From: Plantactinospora sp039889035
Lineage (GTDB): Bacteria > Actinomycetota > Actinomycetes > Mycobacteriales > Micromonosporaceae
Assembly (NCBI GenBank): GCA_039889035.1
Contig: JBDQQY010000025.1
Span: 62,001-126,000, forward strand
Direction: 5' to 3'
Length of the DNA: 64,000 nt
The notes below the pieces were generated by a model that was not told the origin of the DNA, did no database searches, and saw only the letters and a list, made by a program, of their open reading frames with translations. Both the position numbers and the translations under genes were made by a program. Shown piece by piece: positions 15,359 to 23,785 of the stretch; position 1 is the first letter of the stretch; each line of letters opens with the position of its first letter.

Positions 15359-16114
15359 CTACCGGTACTCCGCCTCCCGCACGCTGTTGCCGCCGTCCAC
15401 CACCAGCATCTGGCCGGTGATGTACGAGGCGGCCGGCGAGCAGAGGAAGGCGATCGCGGCGGCGACCTCGTCCGGGGTACCGGGGCGGCCGACCGGGGTG
15501 CCGAGCCCCTGCTTCAGTTCGGCCATCGTGGACGCCGCGGTGTAGATGGTCCCGGGTGCCACCGCGTTGACGGTGACCCCGTCGGCGATCATCTCCATCG
15601 CGAGCGCCCGGGTCAGCCCGACGACACCGGCCTTCGCGGCCGCGTACGCCGCCTCGGTGGGCAGGGCGTTGACCGGACCGGCGGTGGCGGCGAGGTTGAC
15701 GATCCGCCCCCAGCCCCGTTCGGCCATGCCGCCGCTGAACGCCCGACTGCACAGGAACGCCGTACTCAGGTTGCGTTCGATCTCCCGGTGCCACTCGTCG
15801 TAGCTCAACTGGGCGACCGGTCGGAGCACCTCGGGACTCGCCCGGCTCGCCAGGCCGGCGTTGTTGACCAGTACCTCCACCTCGCCGAGCTGCTCGACGA
15901 TGGCGTCCGCCAGCGCGCCGACCTCGGCCTCGTCGGTGAGGTCCGCGACAAAGCCCGTCGCGCCCAGTTCGGTGGCCCGGTCGTGGATGCGTCGGGTGGT
16001 CGAGACGATCGCCACCCGGGCACCGAGCGCGCAGAGCCGGCGGGCGGTCGCGTATCCGATCCCGTCCGGACTGCCGGCGCCGGTGACCAACGCCACCCGC
16101 CCGTCCAACCGCAT
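15359..16114 (-). CDS. SDR-family NAD(P)-dependent oxidoreductase
   Basis: 251 residues. Cofactor motif ALVTGAGSPDGIGYATARR (TGxxxGIG variant with an inserted SPD), NNAG at VLVNNAGLAS, catalytic Ser near NLAATAGPVN, and YAAAKAG supplying Tyr and Lys. The C-terminal VAPGTIYTAAS and ASYITGQMLVVDGGNSV are classical short-chain dehydrogenase features. 3-oxoacyl reductase-like; real substrate unknown. ATG 16114 is used because MRLDGRVALVTG is the expected start. A GTG two codons upstream is possible, and a longer opening upstream has no coding support. Confidence 0.88.
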   Translation of the reverse strand: MRLDGRVALVTGAGSPDGIGYATARRLCALGARVAIVSTTRRIHDRATELGATGFVADLTDEAEVGALADAIVEQLGEVEVLVNNAGLASRASPEVLRPVAQLSYDEWHREIERNLSTAFLCSRAFSGGMAERGWGRIVNLAATAGPVNALPTEAAYAAAKAGVVGLTRALAMEMIADGVTVNAVAPGTIYTAASTMAELKQGLGTPVGRPGTPDEVAAAIAFLCSPAASYITGQMLVVDGGNSVREAEYR

Positions 16115-16492
16115 CGTCACCGGTTCGGCGTCATCGGCCGGCGCTCCCGGCCGGCCCGGGTCGATGCTCTGCGAGACGGTGCCCTGCGAGCCGGTACGGG
16201 GCCGGCGGGCCAGCGCGGGGCGCGTGGCGTCCCGACGAGGCCGATTACCGGATCTGTCCCCGGCGCGCGCGTCGAATACCATGCCCGCGATCCTGCCCGG
16301 TCCAGGCGATACGGGCAACGCCGCAGCGCCGTGGCCCCGCCGACCGCGCGTGCGCCGAGACCGGCCCGGCACGTCGGCCGAAGCCGGCCCGGCACGTCCG
16401 GTGACGGCCGCCGGCCGGATATGGGGACACCGATCTGGCGAACGCCGACTACCCTGGCGACGCATCCGAACGGACGAAGTGAGAGACCTCGA
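16115..16492. other. Divergent intergenic region between SDR and second DUF4190 gene
   Basis: 378 bp, no gene seen. TACCCT at 16450-16455 could be a -10 for the DUF4190 gene, giving a leader of about 30 nt with GAGAG as ribosome-binding site. No clear -35. Confidence 0.35.
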
Positions 16493-17059
16493 ATGACCGA
16501 CCCCCAGCAGAGCGGCTACTCCAGCGATCCGTCCTGGCAGGCACAACCACCGGCCCAACCCGGGGGCTACCAGGATCCGGGCTACCAGCCCATGTACCAG
16601 GACCCGACGGTGCAGGCGGCCGGTCCTGCCCAGCCCTACCAGCAGGGATATCCGGCCGACGCCGGCTACCCGACCCAGGCGTACCCGGCCGGCACGGATC
16701 CGATCAGCGGTCAACCGGTGATGGCTCCGGGCTATCCGCCGGCCGGCTATCCGGTCGTCACCCCGGGTCCGTCGACCAACGGCCTGTCGATCGCCGCGAT
16801 GGTGGTCGCCATCGTGGGCGCGCTCGGGCTCTGCGGGTACGGACTGGGCGGCTACCTCGGTGCCGTCGGGGCGATCATGGGACACGTCGCCAGCAAGCAG
16901 ATCCGCGAGCGCGGCGAGGGCGGCGCGGGATTCGCCAAGGCCGGCATCATCGTCGGCTGGATCTCCACCGCCATCGCGGTCCTCGCCACCATCGCCATCG
17001 TCATCTTCTTCGTCTGGTTGGCCAACCAACCGTCGTCGTCGTACGACACCGGCTACTGA
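16493..17059 (+). CDS. DUF4190-domain membrane protein (second of three)
   Basis: 188 residues. Residues 1-95 are a Gln/Pro/Tyr-rich low-complexity region (QDPGYQPMYQDPT, PYQQGYPADAGYPTQAYPAG). Two membrane segments flank the conserved loop GHVASKQIRERGEGGAGFAK: LSIAAMVVAIVGALGLCGYG and AGIIVGWISTAIAVLATIAIVIFFVW. Same architecture as the genes at 14737 and 17084. The next gene begins 24 bp downstream, so these two are co-transcribed. Function unknown. Confidence 0.86.
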   Translation: MTDPQQSGYSSDPSWQAQPPAQPGGYQDPGYQPMYQDPTVQAAGPAQPYQQGYPADAGYPTQAYPAGTDPISGQPVMAPGYPPAGYPVVTPGPSTNGLSIAAMVVAIVGALGLCGYGLGGYLGAVGAIMGHVASKQIRERGEGGAGFAKAGIIVGWISTAIAVLATIAIVIFFVWLANQPSSSYDTGY

Positions 17060-17083
17060 GCATCCGGACCAGCAGGAGGCGCC

Positions 17084-17524
17084 GTGAACCCCGGCAGCAC
17101 CGGTAACCCGTCCGAGCCCACCAGCGACCCGGGTGTCGTCGCACAGCCGGCCCTCGACGCGGGGCAGTACCCGGGACCGGCCGGCGAAGCGCCGCAGCCG
17201 GGTTGGACGCCCAACCACCCCGGCTACCCCGGTTATCCGTACGTGGTGCGGCGGCCGACGAACGGGATGGCGATCGCGGCCATGGTCACCGGGATCGTCG
17301 CCCTGTTCAGTTGCCAGCTCGTGGGCGGGGTCGCGGTCTATCTGGCGAAGAGGGCGCGTACCGAGATCCAGGCGAGCGGCGAGGAGGGCAGCGGCTTCGC
17401 CACCGCCGGCCTCGTGCTCGGCTGGGTCTCGCTCGGGCTGGCCGCGCTGGGCCTGCTCTTCTTCCTCGCCTACCTGGGCTTCATAGGCGTGCTCTTCGCC
17501 ACCACGGCGAGCACCTCGGGCTGA
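17084..17524 (+). CDS. DUF4190-domain membrane protein (third of three)
   Basis: 146 residues with a shorter Pro/Gly-rich N-terminus (PGWTPNHPGYPGYPYVVRRP). The DUF4190 core is GMAIAAMVTGIVALFSCQLV, a YLAKRARTEIQASGEEGSGF loop and a second membrane segment GLVLGWVSLGLAALGLLFFL. GTG start behind CAGGAGGCGCC. Tail-to-head with the gene at 16493; probably an operon produced by tandem duplication. Confidence 0.86.
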   Translation: MNPGSTGNPSEPTSDPGVVAQPALDAGQYPGPAGEAPQPGWTPNHPGYPGYPYVVRRPTNGMAIAAMVTGIVALFSCQLVGGVAVYLAKRARTEIQASGEEGSGFATAGLVLGWVSLGLAALGLLFFLAYLGFIGVLFATTASTSG

Positions 17525-17545
17525 CCCGGCCGGCGGGGCGTCCGG

Positions 17546-18562
17546 TCAGCGGTTCTGGTGCGCTCCTCCGGAGCGTGGCTCGCCGTCCAGCAGCGGGCCG
17601 GCCTCCGGCGGGGCGGGTAGCGGCTCCGGGTGGACCCCGGAGCCGGGGCGCCGGGCGGCCCGCGCCTCGCCGTGCAGCACGACGGCGACGCCGGCCAGCA
17701 GCAGGACCAGCCCGGGCAGGGCGGCCGTCCGGGGTACCTGGCCCAGCCAGACCCAGGCGAGCAGCGCGGCGCCGGGCGCTTCGAGCAGGAAGAGCACGCT
17801 GATCGTGGTCGCCGAGATCCGGCGCAACGCGTAGTTGAACATCGAGTGCCCGAGCAGTTGGGCTCCCACCACCAGCCCCAGTACGGCGAGCCAGGTGCCG
17901 GCGTCGTAGCCGCCGAGGCGTACGCCGCCGGCCAGGCAGACCACCAGCAGCGCCGCCGCGCAGACCCCGTAGCAGATGGTGGTGTAGCCGAGGGTGCTGA
18001 CGGTGCTCCGGACCCGTTCGCCGAGGGCGGTGTAGACCGCCGCCGCCATGCCACCGGCGACCGCGAGCAGGTCACCGGCGACGGCCCGGCCGGAGACCCC
18101 GAAGTCCGCGCCGACCGCCCAGATCGCGCCGACCACCGCGAGCCCGATGCCGAGCCAGGCGACCGTGGAGAGCCGTCGGCCCTGGCCGAGCGCGATCAGC
18201 CCCTGCCAGACCGGCTGGGTGACCACCAGCGCGGTGGCCGCGGCCACCGAGGTCAACTGGGCGCTCGGCATCCAGGTGGCGAAGTGCACCGCGAGGGCGA
18301 GACCGGCGAGCACGCAGTAGCCGGCGTCCCGGCGGCCGGTGTCGCTGGCCAGCGCCCGGAACTCGGCCCGGCGCCGGAAGAGCGCGACCGGCCCGAGCAC
18401 GCCGACCGCGAGGAAGTTCCGCCAGAACGCGATGGCCAGCGCGGGCGCGGCGGCGAACGCGATCAACGGCGCCGACGAGGACACCGCCGCGATGGCGACC
18501 GCGACCGCACCGATGCTCAGCGGGTCGATCGAGGTCCGGGGCGGTGGTACGGCGACAGGCAC
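17546..18562 (-). CDS. EamA-family (DMT superfamily) transporter
   Basis: 338 residues with ten predicted membrane segments in two EamA repeats. First repeat: SIGAVAVAIAAVSSSAPLIA, AIAFWRNFLAVGVLGPVALF, GYCVLAGLALAVHFATWM, ATALVVTQPVWQGLIAL. Second: DLLAVAGGMAAAVYTALGER, LGYTTICYGVCAAALLVV, VGAQLLGHSMFNYALRR, ATTISVLFLLEAPGAALLAW. Such proteins export amino acids or other metabolites; the substrate here is unknown. GTG 18562 is chosen because GAGGA lies 7 nt upstream. The C-terminal 35 residues are a charged Pro-rich tail. Confidence 0.9.
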   Translation of the reverse strand: MPVAVPPPRTSIDPLSIGAVAVAIAAVSSSAPLIAFAAAPALAIAFWRNFLAVGVLGPVALFRRRAEFRALASDTGRRDAGYCVLAGLALAVHFATWMPSAQLTSVAAATALVVTQPVWQGLIALGQGRRLSTVAWLGIGLAVVGAIWAVGADFGVSGRAVAGDLLAVAGGMAAAVYTALGERVRSTVSTLGYTTICYGVCAAALLVVCLAGGVRLGGYDAGTWLAVLGLVVGAQLLGHSMFNYALRRISATTISVLFLLEAPGAALLAWVWLGQVPRTAALPGLVLLLAGVAVVLHGEARAARRPGSGVHPEPLPAPPEAGPLLDGEPRSGGAHQNR

Positions 18563-18665
18563 GGAAAAATCCTCACATGTCACTGCGGGCCACCATCTGG
18601 TCGACAAGTCGTTACCATCATCCGATCGCGCCTGGCTCCATCCGGTTCCGGAGGCCTGCTCCCCC

Positions 18666-19514
18666 ATGCCCACATACCGGTACCCCTCCCCGACAGACCG
18701 CTGCTCCGCCCCCGACGACCAGCCCCGACCGGATCGGCCGGAGCAGGGCGGGGAGCGGCGATTACCCGCGTACCGGGCGGTGCTCTTCGACTTCTTCGGC
18801 ACCCTCACCTGCGCCAACCGGCGGGGACAGCAGCACGCGGTGGTCGCCGCACTGCTCGGCTGTGCCGTGGAGGCGCTGGTCGAGGTGCTCGACCGGTCCT
18901 TCTACCTGCGCGCCAGCGGGGCGCTCGGCGACGCCACCGACACCATGCGCTGGATCTGCGCGCAGGCCGGTGCCCGACCCTCGGCCGCCGACCTGCACGC
19001 CGCCGTCGAGGCCCGGGTCGAGGCGGTACGCGCCGACACCCGACTCCGCCCCGAGGCGGTGACCGTGCTGCGCGCCGTTCGGCGTCGTGGCGCCCACACC
19101 GCGCTGGTCAGTGACTGTACCCACGAGCTTCCGGCCTTCCTGCCGCAACTGCCGGTCGCGCCCCTGCTCGACGCGCGGGTCTTCTCGGTGCAGGTCGGCC
19201 GCTGCAAGCCCGATCCGGCGATCTATCTCGCCGCCTGCCACCGGCTGGGTGTCGCCCCGGCAGACTGCCTCTACGTCGGCGACGGCGGCAGCCAGGAACT
19301 CAGCGGCGCCACCCGGGCCGGGATGACCGCGATCCGGCTGGCCGCCGCCGACCTCGACGGTCACCTCGTCTTCAACCGGGACCTTGGCTGGACCGGTCCG
19401 GCACTCAGCTCGCTGACCGAGGTCCCCGGGCTGCTCGACGTACCCCCGGGCCGGCCCGGGTCGGAGCCGGCGGGTTCCGTGCCGATCCCGGGTGAGGCAG
19501 GATGCGGGGTGTGA
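18666..19514 (+). CDS. HAD-superfamily hydrolase
   Basis: 282 residues. Motif I AVLFDFFGTLTCA has the nucleophile Asp but Phe where the second (acid/base) Asp is normal. Motif II is ALVSDCTHELP, Lys is in VGRCKPDPAIYLAACHRLGV, and motif IV is CLYVGDGGSQELSGATRAGM. The order resembles HAD-IA enzymes (phosphoglycolate phosphatase/haloacid dehalogenase-like). About 35 N-terminal residues before the domain are Pro/Arg-rich and the start is uncertain; ATG 18666 has GGAGG rather far upstream. The stop overlaps the next gene. Confidence 0.8.
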   Translation: MPTYRYPSPTDRCSAPDDQPRPDRPEQGGERRLPAYRAVLFDFFGTLTCANRRGQQHAVVAALLGCAVEALVEVLDRSFYLRASGALGDATDTMRWICAQAGARPSAADLHAAVEARVEAVRADTRLRPEAVTVLRAVRRRGAHTALVSDCTHELPAFLPQLPVAPLLDARVFSVQVGRCKPDPAIYLAACHRLGVAPADCLYVGDGGSQELSGATRAGMTAIRLAAADLDGHLVFNRDLGWTGPALSSLTEVPGLLDVPPGRPGSEPAGSVPIPGEAGCGV

Positions 19515-20023
19515 CGGACGAGCAGGTGGCCCCGGTCTCGCCGCTGGTGACGGAGGCGGTGAAGAAGGCGGCCGTGGCCTGGGTGGCGGTCGGCGACCGG
19601 CCGCCGGTGGCGCTGTGGTGCGTCCCACTCGACGGCGGGCTGTACGTGGTGAGCGGCCCCGGCGAGCAGTCCGCGCCGGGGCTCGCCGAGACGCAGACCG
19701 CGACGGTGACCCTGCGCGGCGACCACGGCGGGCGGATCGTCAGCTGGCCGGCCGAGGTGTCCCGGGTCGCACCGGAGAGCGAGCAGTGGGCGACGGTGGC
19801 CCCCCAGGTAGCGGCCAAGCGGCTCAACGCCTCGGGCAGTCCGGCCGACCTGGCCGAGCGGTGGCGGGCTGGTTGCGTGCTCAGCCGGCTGGCCCCGGCC
19901 GGCCCACCGCTGGCCGCCGGGCAGACCCTGCCGGACGACTCGCTCGCCGCCCCGCCGCGCGAGGCCACCCCGGTGCGGCAGACCCGCCGGCCGTTCCGGT
20001 TGCACCGGGTCCGGCGCCGCTGA
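19511..20023 (+). CDS. Pyridoxamine 5'-phosphate oxidase-like (split-barrel) protein
   Basis: 170 residues. A beta-barrel start (VAWVAVGDRPPVALWCVPLD, GGLYVVSGPGEQSAPGL) and TATVTLRGDHGGRIVSWPAE resemble FMN-binding split-barrel proteins, although no strong FMN motif is visible. The end is basic (QTRRPFRLHRVRRR). GTG 19511 overlaps the HAD stop by 4 bp (GTGA), which is the reason for this start; ATG 19502 is an alternative. A terminator follows at 20069. Substrate and cofactor are unproven. Confidence 0.68.
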   Translation: MTDEQVAPVSPLVTEAVKKAAVAWVAVGDRPPVALWCVPLDGGLYVVSGPGEQSAPGLAETQTATVTLRGDHGGRIVSWPAEVSRVAPESEQWATVAPQVAAKRLNASGSPADLAERWRAGCVLSRLAPAGPPLAAGQTLPDDSLAAPPREATPVRQTRRPFRLHRVRRR

Positions 20024-20068
20024 CCGGGCCGCCGTCCCGGACCAACGAACCGCCCGGCGGCACAAAAG

Positions 20069-20101
20069 CGCCGCGCGCCTCAAGGGGCTAGGCGCGCGGC
20101 G
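20069..20101 (+). terminator. Hairpin terminator after the HAD/split-barrel operon
   Basis: 12-bp perfect stem CGCCGCGCGCCT / AGGCGCGCGGCG with 9-nt loop CAAGGGGCT, starting about 46 nt after the stop. Confidence 0.82.
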
Positions 20102-20280
20102 AACTTCAACGATCGTCGCACCCCGACGGGTACGGCGTCTACCGTCAAATCGCCAATTTCCCCACCCAGGGCTGAACGCCCGACTTGCCGCCCCCGCCTT
20201 ACTCGTTCGCTTCGTCTGTCGAGTGCCGCTCAACGCCCGTCTGTCCCGGTGCGGCCGGCCAGTCGGACCGGCCGGCGACG

Positions 20281-20286
20281 TAGCAT
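20281..20286 (+). promoter_or_regulatory. -10 hexamer of leaderless mrp promoter
   Basis: TAGCAT followed by 7 nt and ATG 20294. No Shine-Dalgarno. This places the start on ATG 20294 rather than ATG 20285, which overlaps the hexamer. Confidence 0.5.
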
Positions 20287-20293
20287 GGCGAAC

Positions 20294-21496
20294 ATGTCTG
20301 CTCCAGCCGTTCCCGGCCAGGAGGCCGCCGCCTCCGGCACCGACTCCGCCGTCCGGCCCACGAACGCCGTCGAGGAGGCGGTGCACGCCGCGCTCGCCAC
20401 CGTCGACGACCCGGAGATCCGCCGGCCGATCACCGAACTCGGCATGGTGCGCTCCGCCGTGGTCGCCGCCGACGGCACGGTACGAGTGGAACTGCTGCTC
20501 ACCGTCGCGGGCTGCCCGCTGCGGGACAAGCTGCGTACCGACATCACCGCGGCGGTCGGCGCGGTGCCGGGCGTGACCGGAGTCACCATCGACTTCGGCG
20601 TGATGAGCCCGGAGCAGCGGCAGGCGCTCCAGGCCCGGCTACGCGGCGGCGGGCAGAGCCAGGAGCCGGTGATCCCGTTCGCCCAGCCCGGCTCCCGGAC
20701 CCGGGTCTACGCCGTGGCCAGCGGCAAGGGCGGGGTCGGCAAGTCGAGTGTCACGGTCAACCTGGCCGCCGCGCTCGCCGCCAAGGGGCTCGCGGTGGGC
20801 GTCGTCGACGCGGACATCTACGGCCACTCCGTACCCCGGATGCTCGGCGTCGACGGCCGGCCGACCCGGGTCGAAGACATGATCATGCCGCCCCAGTCGC
20901 ACGGGGTGAAGGTGATCTCGATCGGCATGTTCACCGACGGCAACGCGGCGGTGGTCTGGCGGGGCCCGATGCTGCACCGCGCGTTGCAGCAGTTCCTCGC
21001 CGACGTCTACTGGGGCGACCTCGACGTCCTGCTGCTGGATCTGCCGCCGGGCACCGGCGACGTGGCCATCTCGCTGGCCCAGTTGCTGCCCAACGCGGAG
21101 ATCCTGGTGGTGACCACGCCGCAGACGGCGGCGGCCGAGGTGGCCGAGCGGGCCGGCGGGATCGCCCTGCAGACCCATCAGCGGCTGGTCGGGGTGGTGG
21201 AGAACATGTCGTGGCTGGAGCTGCCGGACGGCTCCCGGATGGAGGTCTTCGGCTCCGGCGGCGGCGCCATGGTCGCCGAGTCGCTGACCAGGGTGATCGG
21301 CGCACAGGTGCCGCTGCTGGGTCAGATCCCGCTGGACACCCGGGTACGCGAGGCCGGCGACGCCGGTGACCCGGTCGTGCTCGCCGAGCCGGAGGCGCCG
21401 GCCGCCAAGGCGCTGGCCGCGGTCGCGGACCGGCTCGCCGTACGCCGCGAGTCGCTGCTCGGCAAGCCCCTCGGGCTGCGCCCCACCGGTCGCTGA
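20294..21496 (+). CDS. mrp: Mrp/NBP35-type ATP-binding iron-sulfur carrier
   Basis: 400 residues. N-terminal MIP18/DUF59 domain (about 24-100), then the P-loop ATPase with the deviant Walker A VASGKGGVGKSS (141-152), DADIYGHSVPRMLG and LLLDLPPGTGDVAISLAQLL. Mrp proteins carry Fe-S clusters to apoproteins. The CxxC pair found in many Mrp proteins is absent: the segment reads ENMSWLELPDGSRMEVFGSG. I believe this is shared by other actinobacterial copies. Synteny with mycobacterial Rv1229c (mrp near tatB and htrA) supports the call. Convergent with tatB. Confidence 0.93.
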   Translation: MSAPAVPGQEAAASGTDSAVRPTNAVEEAVHAALATVDDPEIRRPITELGMVRSAVVAADGTVRVELLLTVAGCPLRDKLRTDITAAVGAVPGVTGVTIDFGVMSPEQRQALQARLRGGGQSQEPVIPFAQPGSRTRVYAVASGKGGVGKSSVTVNLAAALAAKGLAVGVVDADIYGHSVPRMLGVDGRPTRVEDMIMPPQSHGVKVISIGMFTDGNAAVVWRGPMLHRALQQFLADVYWGDLDVLLLDLPPGTGDVAISLAQLLPNAEILVVTTPQTAAAEVAERAGGIALQTHQRLVGVVENMSWLELPDGSRMEVFGSGGGAMVAESLTRVIGAQVPLLGQIPLDTRVREAGDAGDPVVLAEPEAPAAKALAAVADRLAVRRESLLGKPLGLRPTGR

Positions 21497-21584
21497 CCAC
21501 CGCGGCGGCCGGCGCTCGGGCGTCCACGTCGGCGCTCGACGCCGGACCAGCGTGGCGTCAGCGCCTCGGATCAGGGGCGCCGGG

Positions 21585-22016
21585 TCAGGTGGCGTCGACG
21601 TCGAAGGCGCGGCGCCCGGCCGGCGTCACGTCGCTGCCGGTACCCGGGGTCGAGGCGGTCGAGCCGCTGGACGAGCGGATGTCCGCCGAGGCCGCCACGT
21701 CGTCGACCTCCCGGCGTACGTCGGTCAGGTCGGAGCGGAGCTTCTCGAACGTCCCCTCCAGCGGCTTCCGGATCGCCTGCTCGTCTTCCTCGCTCAGCAG
21801 GTGCTTGCGGATGAACGCCTTCGGGTGCAGGTCCTCAAGCTGGATGTCGGTGCCCAGCTCGCGGCTCAGGTCGCCGGTGGCGTTGCGGGCCATGTTGCGC
21901 AGGTTGCGCAGCATCCGGAGGCCGTCGCTGATCACGGCCGGCAGCCGGTCGCCGAAGATCAGCAGCGCGACCAGCAGTAGCGCACCGATCTCCCACCAGT
22001 TCAGGTTCTCGAACAC
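21585..22016 (-). CDS. tatB: Sec-independent (Tat) translocase protein TatB
   Basis: 143 residues. N-terminal membrane helix LNWWEIGALLLVALLIFGDR followed by the amphipathic helix LPAVISDGLRMLRNLRNMAR and a charged cytoplasmic tail, the TatA/B topology. The GDRLP in place of the usual GPxRLP hinge, and the position beside htrA as in mycobacteria (Rv1223-Rv1224), favour TatB over TatA. GTG 22016 is preceded by GGAGGCAGGC at good spacing. It helps export folded twin-arginine proteins, such as the DUF1501 protein at 29575. Confidence 0.88.
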   Translation of the reverse strand: MFENLNWWEIGALLLVALLIFGDRLPAVISDGLRMLRNLRNMARNATGDLSRELGTDIQLEDLHPKAFIRKHLLSEEDEQAIRKPLEGTFEKLRSDLTDVRREVDDVAASADIRSSSGSTASTPGTGSDVTPAGRRAFDVDAT

Positions 22017-22088
22017 GCCTGCCTCCTCATCCCCGCCTCCGGCAAGAGTACGCACGTCGTGGCGGGCGGTGGGAGGGGGAGCGGGGCG

Positions 22089-23417
22089 CTACTTCACGTC
22101 GGCGGCCAGGGTCACCGAGGCGGCCTGCCGCTCCGGCCCACGCCGGTACTCGACGTTCACCACCGAGCCGGGCGCGTACTTGCGGACCAGCGCGATGAGG
22201 TCGCTCGGGTCCTCCAGCGGCCTGCCGTCGATTTTGAGAACCACGTCACCGGCGCGCAGCCCGGCGGCGGCAGCCGGTCCGGTCGGCTCGACGGCGGAGA
22301 TCCGCACCCCGCCCGACCCGCCGGAGCGGGTGCCGCCGACCGTCGCGCCGATCACGGTCCGGCGGGCCTTTCCGGTGTCGATGATCTCCTGGGCCAACCG
22401 CTTGGCCTGGTTGATCGGGATCGCGAAGGCCAGGCCGACGTTGCCGGCGGTCTCCTCGTCGGCGGCCGGCGTCTGGATCACCGAGTTCACCCCGATCACC
22501 CGCCCGCCACCGTCGACCAGCGGCCCGCCGGAGTTGCCCCGGTTCACCGCGGCGTCGGTCTGGATCGCGGCGTAGTAGCGCACCTGCCCACCCGTCTCAC
22601 CCTGCCGGAACGTCCGGTCCAGCGCGCTGACGATGCCGGCGGTGACGGTGTTGGCCAGCGACAGCGGGGTACCGAAGGCGAGCACCGGGTCGCCGACCGC
22701 CACCGCGTCGGAGTCGCCGAACTCCACCGGCTTGAGGCCGGTCCGGGAAACCTTGATCACGGCGATGTCCGCCTCGGGATCCTTGCCGACCACCTCGGCC
22801 GGTGCGGTGGAGCCGTCGTTGAACACCACCGTCGCGGTGTCGGCGCCGACGCCGACCACGTGGTCGTTGGTGATCACGTAGCCGTCCTGGCTGACCACGA
22901 AGCCGGAGCCGAGACCGATGCCGCCGTTGCCGCTGACCCGTACCGTGACGACGCTGGGCAGCAGCCGCTCCGCGACACCGGCCAGCGAGTCGGGTGGCCG
23001 GCGGGCCGTGACGGGCGGCTCTGCGGCGGTCGAGCCGAGCGTGGTCGTACCGCCGGCACCGCCGCGCACCGCGAAGGCGTACCCGAGTGAGCCGCCCAGC
23101 GCGCCGGCCAGCAGCGCGGTGATCAGCGAGACCAGGAAGACCGGGGCCAGCCCCCGCCGCCCGGCGCTGGCCGGGTCGGTCACCGGCTCGGGTTCGGCGC
23201 CCGCGCCCGAGGCCGGCGCCGCCTGCACCACCACGGCCGCCGGACTGGCCGGGTTCCGCCACGGGTCGTGCAGCGCGTCGGACCACCACGGGGACGATCC
23301 CGCGGCGGCGGTCGACCCGGGCACCGCCGGCGTGCCTACCGTCGAGGGCGTCGGCGGCGGGGGATTCCCCGGCGTCGCCGTCCCGTCGGGCTGGCGCCAG
23401 TTCCAGCCGTCCGTCAC
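22089..23417 (-). CDS. htrA: HtrA/DegP-type serine protease with PDZ domain
   Basis: 442 residues. Pro-rich cytoplasmic N-terminus (1-90), one membrane anchor (LAPVFLVSLITALLAGALGG, about 91-110), and an extracytoplasmic trypsin-like domain. The triad is visible: His in YVITNDHVVG, Asp in DPEADIAVIKV and Ser in RGNSGGPLVD. A C-terminal PDZ domain starts near GVRISAVEPTGPAAAAGLRA. Envelope protein quality control. In M. tuberculosis the equivalent (Rv1223) sits in the sigE-rseA-htrA-tatB cluster. Here tatB follows, but no sigma factor precedes it. GTG start after GGGAGG. Confidence 0.94.
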   Translation of the reverse strand: MTDGWNWRQPDGTATPGNPPPPTPSTVGTPAVPGSTAAAGSSPWWSDALHDPWRNPASPAAVVVQAAPASGAGAEPEPVTDPASAGRRGLAPVFLVSLITALLAGALGGSLGYAFAVRGGAGGTTTLGSTAAEPPVTARRPPDSLAGVAERLLPSVVTVRVSGNGGIGLGSGFVVSQDGYVITNDHVVGVGADTATVVFNDGSTAPAEVVGKDPEADIAVIKVSRTGLKPVEFGDSDAVAVGDPVLAFGTPLSLANTVTAGIVSALDRTFRQGETGGQVRYYAAIQTDAAVNRGNSGGPLVDGGGRVIGVNSVIQTPAADEETAGNVGLAFAIPINQAKRLAQEIIDTGKARRTVIGATVGGTRSGGSGGVRISAVEPTGPAAAAGLRAGDVVLKIDGRPLEDPSDLIALVRKYAPGSVVNVEYRRGPERQAASVTLAADVK

Positions 23418-23785
23418 GTTCGCTGCCTCCCAGTCCGTCCCTGAAGCCGGGCGCCGCGCGGGCCGGGGCGACCGGTTCCGGCCGCGGCGTCCGGGTTCCG
23501 CATCCAGGATCGCACGGATGGCCGATTACCGGTCATCGGTTGGTCCGAGGCGGCGGCGCCGTCCGAGGTACGCGCCTGCCGATCACGTACCGCCACCCTT
23601 AGGCTCATACCCGCAACCCCGCCCCGGTCCGCCGTCCCACCGCCGCCGTTCCACCGTCACCCCGCGAACCCGCCGTCCGCAAGCTCCGCCCGCCGGAAAT
23701 CCCGGCACCCCCGAGACGCACCGAGACCGAGTTCCATCCCCAGGTTCCATCCCCAGCCGAGTCCCTCGCCGCCCGGAGGTGCCCC
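23418..23785. other. Divergent intergenic region between htrA and the O-methyltransferase
   Basis: 368 bp with no gene seen on either strand. In mycobacteria this position holds sigE and rseA; no sigma or anti-sigma remnant is recognisable here. It ends with GGAGGT (23775-23780), the ribosome-binding site of the O-methyltransferase. Confidence 0.5.

Noticed and set aside
16115..17218. Upstream extension of the SDR frame
   Set aside because: Runs through the promoter region and antisense to the DUF4190 genes; SDR folds start at the MRLDGRVALVTG position.
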